Below are positions 43,324 through 48,340 of a stretch of 48,340 bases of DNA, one piece after another. Under the pieces are notes generated by a model. It had not been told where the DNA came from, ran no database searches, and saw nothing but the letters and a program-made list of their open reading frames with translations. The DNA is taken from positions 1 to 48,340 of IMG/VR virus record IMGVR_UViG_3300025110_000024. One strand, given 5' to 3'. The position numbers and the translations under genes are program-made. The first letter of the stretch is position 1. The number at the start of each line of letters is the position of its first letter. The DNA comes from a virus.

Positions 43324-43740
43324 TTAAAACATTTCTGATTTCGCTAACTTCCTTAGGACATATTTTACAACATCTTCAGGTAATTTACTAAGACTTTTTA
43401 ACAATTCTTCATAATCTTTATGAGTCAATGGACCCTTCCTAGTATTACATCGACCACATACTATGTGAAGGTTCTTAATAATGCTACCACCACCCATACT
43501 AAGAGGGATGATATGGTCACAAGCCATATTGCTGACAACCAAAGTCTCATTGCAATATACGCACGGTCTCCCATAAGATTTATAAAGTAACTGTCTAAGC
43601 TCTGTAAGCGATACTTTAAATTCGACTTCATATTCTCTACTCCTTCTTTTTAAAGACGATTTTAATGTCGAAGATTTCTTCATCATTCTATGGTAAATCT
43701 TTTTAGAATGATTCTTATGTATTGGAAGGAGCTTTTTCAT
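43324..43740 (-). CDS. HNH endonuclease, 138 aa
   Basis: The start at 43740 has a GGGAGGGG site, better than the longer in-frame start at 43812, which overlaps the upstream gene. The C-terminal half carries the HNH motif CVYCNETLVVSNMACDHIIP, then GCGRCN-type CGRCN, and the N-terminus is very basic. It is a free-standing HNH enzyme (homing, nicking or packaging-related). It abuts the structured RNA but has no RuvC or other IscB parts. Confidence 0.85.
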   Translation of the reverse strand: MKKLLPIHKNHSKKIYHRMMKKSSTLKSSLKRRSREYEVEFKVSLTELRQLLYKSYGRPCVYCNETLVVSNMACDHIIPLSMGGGSIIKNLHIVCGRCNTRKGPLTHKDYEELLKSLSKLPEDVVKYVLRKLAKSEMF

Positions 43741-43774
43741 ATAAAGCCCCTCCCAATTCACTTGCTGTTTTCTC

Positions 43775-43984
43775 CTATTTCTTTTCGATTTGGTATTCTG
43801 CATGTTTCCCATTTGGATTAAGGTTAACTATATCATAAGCTTTTCCTTTGTATCCATTCCTTAATGTGTGTATTATTGCACCTAATCTCATTGTATGGTA
43901 GCTTCGATAAGCTTCCATTGGAGTCAACTTAAGTCCACTAAGCAGATGCCTCAGGACCCGTTTCGTCTTTGATTCTCTTGACAT
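43775..43984 (-). CDS. helix-turn-helix DNA-binding protein, 69 aa
   Basis: Start at 43984 after GAGG. The pattern HLLSGLKLTPMEAYRSYHTM RLGAIIHTLRNGYKG is the phage-type winged helix-turn-helix (HTH_39-like: 'LTxxEAxxxYxxxRLxxxIxxLRxxG'). A probable transcription or replication regulator. Overlaps the gene before by 47 nt. Confidence 0.75.
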   Translation of the reverse strand: MSRESKTKRVLRHLLSGLKLTPMEAYRSYHTMRLGAIIHTLRNGYKGKAYDIVNLNPNGKHAEYQIEKK

Positions 43985-44165
43985 AATCACCTCGTCTTTT
44001 AGTTAAGTTAATACCTATGTCTATTTTCCATATTAGTACAGATAGTTGATAACCTATACCAACTTCATTGTCATGCCTTACAACTGCAAATCCAATTAGA
44101 TGGAAAAATCTAATTAAAAAACAGTTATCATCTCTTAAGATGAATACTAGTGAGCCTTCTTTCAT
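43938..44165 (-). CDS. hypothetical protein, 75 aa
   Basis: It starts at a TAATG overlap with the primase-helicase stop, with AAGGAGG located inside the primase end. A hydrophobic, beta-rich first half is followed by a basic tail (TKRRGDYVKRIKDE). Family unknown. Confidence 0.65.
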   Translation of the reverse strand: MKEGSLVFILRDDNCFLIRFFHLIGFAVVRHDNEVGIGYQLSVLIWKIDIGINLTKRRGDYVKRIKDETGPEASA

Positions 44166-45922
44166 TATGTCCTCCTTAATCTAAATGAAGGTTGCCAAAC
44201 AAGCTCTGTGTCAAACAATTCACCATCAGTATTCTTATACATACCGACTTTCTTTGTATCTTCATTTGCTTGTCCGTTTAACCCAATTACTTTACGACTG
44301 GCATTCTCTATTGCTCCTGAACCTTTACCTGCATACAGGTCTAATGCCTCGTTTCGGCTGTAATCTCTACTCACCTGGCTTATCTGTATTATTATTATAT
44401 CCATGTTAACTGCTAAATTAGAAAGATAATGAGAAACTTGTTTAATCTGCTCATATTCTCCCATATACCGTGAATTTGTTGATATTAAATCAATATAGTC
44501 AATGACTACGACGGCTGGTTGAAGCTCTCTAACTTTTTGCTGTATCTGGTCTAGATTTGGAGCAACTGTCTGTATTACTAAGTGACCTAACTTTTCTTTA
44601 TGCATATTATACACTTCTTCAAAGTTTTCTGTCACTTGCTCTTTATCTAAACCACTTACTATTTGTAGATTTCTTCTGTGCATATACCATGCTGATAACT
44701 CTAATGATAGATATAAACAAGGAATCTGAGAATCTATGTTTATCTTGTCATTTTTGAAATCAACTCCTAATGCTAGGTTTTGAGCAAATGTAGTTTTACC
44801 TGAACCTGTTGGCCCAAATATAGTAACTAATTCGCCTGGATATATTTCACAGTCAGCGCTTATTCCAAGAGATTTACCAACATTGATAGTTCGACCACTA
44901 AAATCTGTTGTTAATCTGCTTGCCAAGTCTGCTTGTAAGTCATCTACATTCTTTACGTCAACTAGATAGTCTTTTCTTTTGAAGTAAATACATCTTGTTT
45001 GACAGTGTTCGTGCATTATTGAATCTTGACATCCATATTTATAGCCTCTATTGTAGACATATTCTGTTTTCTCTATGACTTCATCTTTGTTTAAGCTATT
45101 ATTATTCCAATGCAATATCATGGCTTTAGCATATTCTGATGGTATGCCGTGCCTTGCACAATGCGAAGCTATTCTCATTAATGTTTGATTTCTATTGCCT
45201 TCCTGAGGCCCTATATTTAACATCTTTTGAACACAAGGTACAATATCCATAGGTTCTGTTGTCTTTTTGGATTGTTGTATTCTTGGAGCTTCTGTCACTA
45301 TGTACTTACTCATTTCTGCATTCCCTACTTTTTCAGAGTAAGGATAACCTATTCTTGCATCTTTAGCTAACTCAATTAAATCTATATCAGTATCAAATAA
45401 CTCTTGTATTGTTATAGGTATTTTATATAAGTTAGTTTTTCTATTTACAGTATGTGCTACCCTGTAAATACCTGTTCTCATAAATATACTACTATCAGCT
45501 TCAGGAAATATTTTCGTTATAGTTGACTTAACACTGTAATGTATATTATCACTAGGTGTAAAGCCAAATACAGAATTAGGTACAACAATATGGTACCCAG
45601 TACCTGAAAAATAGCATTGGATAGAATTTTGCGAAACATCGAACTCTTCGAGTCTGACAATAATTCCAATTGCTTTTTGTCTGGTATGTTCATTTGAGCT
45701 ATTTCCTTTATCTATATCTAGTATTATATTATCAATACCTCTCTTGCCAAAGTAGTTTTTTAAACCACCATTAGCTTCAGCAAATTCATACGCATCTTTA
45801 TCATACGTATAAACACTTCTATAGAAAGGTATATTTTTATTTAGATGTCTTAATAGGTCTTTCTTGAGAATAAGGGAGCCACGATTTCTCGGGCCCCCTT
45901 TTGCTATCTCAATATAGTTCAC
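44165..45922 (-). CDS. primase-helicase: archaeo-eukaryotic primase fused to RecA/DnaB-type helicase, 585 aa
   Basis: The N-terminal primase has the AEP catalytic set: D69-I-D71 (ILDIDKG), S106-G-T-G-Y-H111 (SGTGYHI), and a later R...H...N.K segment (RVAHTVNRKTNLYKIP, about 144-159). A Cys-rich linker (CQDSIMHEHCQTRC, ~290-305) may bind zinc. The C-terminal helicase shows Walker A GPTGSGKTT (~360), a Walker B-like VVVIDYIDLIS (~465), QISQ (~505) and a terminal RKVIGL region. It would prime and unwind DNA at the fork. The gene overlaps both neighbours by a base, in a replication operon. Confidence 0.9.
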   Translation of the reverse strand: MNYIEIAKGGPRNRGSLILKKDLLRHLNKNIPFYRSVYTYDKDAYEFAEANGGLKNYFGKRGIDNIILDIDKGNSSNEHTRQKAIGIIVRLEEFDVSQNSIQCYFSGTGYHIVVPNSVFGFTPSDNIHYSVKSTITKIFPEADSSIFMRTGIYRVAHTVNRKTNLYKIPITIQELFDTDIDLIELAKDARIGYPYSEKVGNAEMSKYIVTEAPRIQQSKKTTEPMDIVPCVQKMLNIGPQEGNRNQTLMRIASHCARHGIPSEYAKAMILHWNNNSLNKDEVIEKTEYVYNRGYKYGCQDSIMHEHCQTRCIYFKRKDYLVDVKNVDDLQADLASRLTTDFSGRTINVGKSLGISADCEIYPGELVTIFGPTGSGKTTFAQNLALGVDFKNDKINIDSQIPCLYLSLELSAWYMHRRNLQIVSGLDKEQVTENFEEVYNMHKEKLGHLVIQTVAPNLDQIQQKVRELQPAVVVIDYIDLISTNSRYMGEYEQIKQVSHYLSNLAVNMDIIIIQISQVSRDYSRNEALDLYAGKGSGAIENASRKVIGLNGQANEDTKKVGMYKNTDGELFDTELVWQPSFRLRRT

Positions 45923-46539
45923 TACATATTACCTATTGCATCAGAACCGAATATCTCATCCATTTCCTCTACAGTAGTCTTTGGCTCTTCCAGCTTAGCT
46001 TCTTTTATAAAGCCTTTACTTTTAAACCAATTAACATCATCAGTAAGCTTTCTTCTGCCCTCTTCTGAATTAGCGTTTATTTTATAGTGAACCCTTGTGT
46101 ATACTTTCCCACCTGTTTGCTTAGGTTTTTCTTTATAAACATAAGCTAGATATGGAAAGCTTGTTGGTTCTTCCGTTCCAACTGAGTGATTATCACTAAG
46201 ATAGTTAGCTATATCCTCAATGGGTTTCCCATCTTCGGTTTCAAAAGCACCTTGTGCATTAATTCCTGCACTCACACCTAGCACATCAAAGAAGTGGTAT
46301 AGGCGATTAAGTACTGAGCCACCTGTTACGGAGCCATCAGGGTCTCTATCTAAAGAGCCAGCTAATCGTATTGTTTTAGTGTAATCACTGCCTTTTTGTT
46401 TGACGTCAACTTCTAGGTATACATCAGCCCAATCATAGTTTTCACTTTTATCAGTGAACCCTAATATAGCTATATCGCATATACCATAATAATTACTTGT
46501 CTCGTTACTGCCTTTACTTGTTGGTCTTATTATGCCCAT
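45922..46539 (-). CDS. putative replication-associated protein, 205 aa (SSB-like role possible)
   Basis: A soluble mixed alpha/beta protein beginning MGIIRPTSKGSNETSNYYG, with a beta-rich centre (DVYLEVDVKQKGSDYTKTI) and a charged C-terminus. It sits between the primase-helicase and the Sak4-like ATPase with only base-scale gaps. Sak4-type recombinases work with a single-stranded-DNA-binding protein, so this place suggests that role, but no OB-fold signature could be confirmed by eye. Confidence 0.6.
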   Translation of the reverse strand: MGIIRPTSKGSNETSNYYGICDIAILGFTDKSENYDWADVYLEVDVKQKGSDYTKTIRLAGSLDRDPDGSVTGGSVLNRLYHFFDVLGVSAGINAQGAFETEDGKPIEDIANYLSDNHSVGTEEPTSFPYLAYVYKEKPKQTGGKVYTRVHYKINANSEEGRRKLTDDVNWFKSKGFIKEAKLEEPKTTVEEMDEIFGSDAIGNM

Positions 46540-47208
46540 TTACTTTTTCTCCTTCTTGTATATGTTCTTCCAATCAAATTCAATAATTTCGCCTTTTAGA
46601 TGCTCACATCTACTACCAGCTTCTACAGCTTCATTTGCTTTGAATGAAATCATTAGTTTATCTTCTTCTCTATGTACATATCCTATAGCATCACAATCTG
46701 ACATTATCATGTTCTTTAGTTTTCCTGTAATATCTAAGCTTTCAGGCTCAACTATTGCTTTTCCGTCTACGATTGCTCTTGCTACTTTTCTATGTCCTAT
46801 TACTATTAAGTGGTCAACACAATCTTTTAAATTATGGATTGTATTCATCACCTTCTCTCTTACTAAGGCATAACCCTTGCCAAACGATAAATCAGCTATA
46901 GAAGGCACTTCATACTCTAGACATACAGCTTTCTCAGCCCAGTCTACTACTTTATCTATAGTATCTATAGCAAAGTATTTGTAATCGTGCCCATCTTTAG
47001 CTTCTTTAACGAGGTTTATAAGTTCTTGCCGATTTTTTACTCTATGGATATAGCCTTCTATCATGCTACTTCCACTTTCTGTATCGATAATTAGGCAGTT
47101 GTCAAGCTTGCTTAACATTGTTGTCTTGCCGACCTTGGGTGGTCCGTACAATAACATTATGCCTGGATTTATCGACACTGGTTTTGTTTTCACTTTTTTC
47201 AGTGCCAT
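46540..47208 (-). CDS. Sak4-like RecA-type ATPase (single-strand annealing/recombination)
   Basis: A 222-aa protein with Walker A YGPPKVGKTT (21-30), an early IIDTESG, Walker B YFAIDTIDKV (about 78-87), and a later IVIGHRK element. This is the layout of AAA_24/Sak4 phage ATPases, short RecA-like recombinases that anneal single strands. A GAGG site precedes the ATG. The start region overlaps the end of the ThiF-like gene by 107 nt, one of the longest overlaps here. Confidence 0.8.
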   Translation of the reverse strand: MALKKVKTKPVSINPGIMLLYGPPKVGKTTMLSKLDNCLIIDTESGSSMIEGYIHRVKNRQELINLVKEAKDGHDYKYFAIDTIDKVVDWAEKAVCLEYEVPSIADLSFGKGYALVREKVMNTIHNLKDCVDHLIVIGHRKVARAIVDGKAIVEPESLDITGKLKNMIMSDCDAIGYVHREEDKLMISFKANEAVEAGSRCEHLKGEIIEFDWKNIYKKEKK

Positions 47209-47878
47209 TATTTATTACCTCTGTTATTTTATTTACTGGATACTCTCTACCGAAGGAGAGAGGTGCCAACGACTGCCTAATATACTGCCAGTACGACCTA
47301 TTATGCAAGACATTAAATAACTGACTTGCACCTAGTCCCGCTACAACATTCGCAGTAAATATTGTATGCTTAGCAGTACATGCCTCATCTGATATTTGGT
47401 TACTTGGTTGCCAAGTTTTTCCAAAATTATCATTATCTTTTTCTACTGAAATAACTTCCATTGTTAACGCACCCATACGCATATCTATTAGAGCTCTTCT
47501 GTTATCGTTTCGCTTCCAATCCATATGTACATCTAGGCGTGTTTCCATGTTATCTGGAGTTAATAGTACTATATCAGATAAATGATTACTTGGCTCCCAT
47601 CTTTTAAGATACATATTTACATTAATATTTTTATCATATTGATGTATCATTTCTGCAGCACATCGAACCTTTGTTTCTCCTAACATACTTTCAGGATATG
47701 CTGTTGTACTTAAGTTATGTTCTTCCAGTTTATCATCATCCCAAATGTGAAACTTCTTAAATCCCATTTGAGCTAATATAGTAACAAGGGCTGATGCTAT
47801 TCCACCAGCCCCTATTATAGTTACTTCATCGAGTAAAGATTGTTTAATGAGGTCTTTATTTCTAAGATATCTAAGCAT
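47102..47878 (-). CDS. ThiF/E1-like adenylyltransferase, 258 aa
   Basis: The start at 47878 makes a TAATG overlap with the previous stop; an upstream ATG at 47917 would add 13 residues but lacks a ribosome site. The nucleotide-binding loop IIGAGGIAS (~21-29), WDDDKLEEHNL (46-56) and the later SDEACTAKHTIFTANVVAG (possible catalytic Cys) match E1/ThiF/MoeB enzymes, which adenylate the C-terminal Gly of a carrier protein. The usual Arg after NL is replaced (NLSTTAYP). It may act in a ubiquitin-like or sulfur-carrier system, or be a PRTRC-type relic. The partner is not identified. Confidence 0.75.
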   Translation of the reverse strand: MLRYLRNKDLIKQSLLDEVTIIGAGGIASALVTILAQMGFKKFHIWDDDKLEEHNLSTTAYPESMLGETKVRCAAEMIHQYDKNINVNMYLKRWEPSNHLSDIVLLTPDNMETRLDVHMDWKRNDNRRALIDMRMGALTMEVISVEKDNDNFGKTWQPSNQISDEACTAKHTIFTANVVAGLGASQLFNVLHNRSYWQYIRQSLAPLSFGREYPVNKITEVINNGTEKSENKTSVDKSRHNVIVRTTQGRQDNNVKQA

Positions 47879-48340
47879 TATATAATCCCGAAATGGTCTT
47901 TTTCGTATTCTTCCCATTTCTTTTTAGTCTTATTATACTTTTTCTTAGTCATCTTACCTTCATCAAATAGAGCTTGAGCATTTTCCATCTTTTCATACTG
48001 CCTGTTATACTCTACTTCATCAGGGTCAATCCAAGGATTTCCCCAGCCATTCACTCTAGCACCATCTGTCTGATTATTCCAAAGCTTGCCTTGATTTCCG
48101 TTGTAATATCCTATACTTGTCACAACTTTAGGTCTCTTTTTGGCATCTTTTTCTATTTTATCAGCTTCTTTAACCCATTCTTCTAATGGTTTAAACCCTG
48201 GTGTTTCTACAGTTACTTCACCATCTACTAAATGCACTTCTCCAAATTGGTCTTCATATGACCATTTAAAGGCGTGTGTTGCACCTGTATGAGCTACTAC
48301 TAAAGATGGGTATCCTACTCTGTTTGCACCATCTTTTAGC
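47878..48340 (-). CDS. hypothetical protein upstream of the ThiF-like gene, N-terminus off the window
   Basis: A GTG at 48237 could be a start, but the frame stays open to the right edge (reading LKDGANRVGYPSLVVAHTGA then HAFKW and on), so the real gene is longer and cut by the window. Visible: a beta-rich start, then an acidic/basic helical C-terminus (VKEADKIEKD, KKYNKTKKKWEEYEKD). By operon position it could be an E2-like or carrier partner of the ThiF-like enzyme. This is untested. Confidence 0.6.
   Translation of the reverse strand, partial: LKDGANRVGYPSLVVAHTGATHAFKWSYEDQFGEVHLVDGEVTVETPGFKPLEEWVKEADKIEKDAKKRPKVVTSIGYYNGNQGKLWNNQTDGARVNGWGNPWIDPDEVEYNRQYEKMENAQALFDEGKMTKKKYNKTKKKWEEYEKDHFGII

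Noticed and set aside
42761-43740. HEARO/omega-RNA with IscB
   Set aside because: The HNH protein is 138 aa with no RuvC or bridge-helix parts, so it is not IscB or IsrB.
1-48340. Alternative genetic code (stop recoding)
   Set aside because: TAA, TAG and TGA all end well-supported genes at tight junctions.

Overview
The window is a stretch of an AT-rich, lytic-looking tailed-phage genome of podovirus type. It carries a complete packaging and virion gene set on the + strand (about 1.0-41.4 kb) and a replication and accessory block on the - strand (about 41.4-48.3 kb). A few - strand genes also sit at the left edge (1-603). Genes are tightly packed. Many junctions are TAATG or ATGA overlaps, Shine-Dalgarno sites (AGGAG/GGAGG) are clear, and all three stop codons are used as stops. 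No integrase, repressor, tRNA or CRISPR array was seen. The host cannot be named. The strong Shine-Dalgarno sites argue against a typical Bacteroidetes host.

Left edge (1-970): a partial - strand gene, a 106-aa - strand gene with its own promoter and terminator, then a non-coding divergence zone. That zone contains a striking 172-nt cloverleaf: a 13-bp closing stem with arms of 18, 12 and 9 bp. The late promoter follows.

Virion region (1.0-41.4 kb): small basic proteins, a transglycosylase-like hydrolase, a 26-aa membrane peptide, a putative small terminase, an HELKH metallopeptidase, the large terminase, portal, scaffold, major capsid protein, small head proteins, a 1296-aa multi-LamG adhesin and head-tail adaptors. 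A small XhlA-like membrane protein, a zinc ribbon, a metallophosphoesterase, a 2015-aa tail protein and a fibre-like protein come next. The region ends with a putative ejection cassette that finishes in a 3123-aa protein. That giant protein carries an R-x-P...HP...GGADLDGD block. It closely matches the catalytic double-psi-beta-barrel motif of multisubunit-type (two-barrel) RNA polymerases. The phage therefore probably packages and injects its own RNA polymerase, as described for crAss-like phages.

Right block (41.4-48.3 kb, - strand): seven overlapping tiny genes (two with Cys-pair zinc motifs, one AT-hook-like); a ~560-nt gene-free segment packed with long perfect helices (a candidate ornate large RNA, best read as + strand); an HNH endonuclease; a helix-turn-helix protein; a fused archaeo-eukaryotic primase and RecA/DnaB-type helicase; an unassigned replication-cluster protein; a Sak4-like ATPase; a ThiF/E1-like enzyme; and a gene that runs off the window. 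The injected RNA polymerase would transcribe early genes, the right block would copy and recombine the DNA, and the + strand operon would build and package virions. The two structured RNAs and the giant polymerase deserve the most attention.
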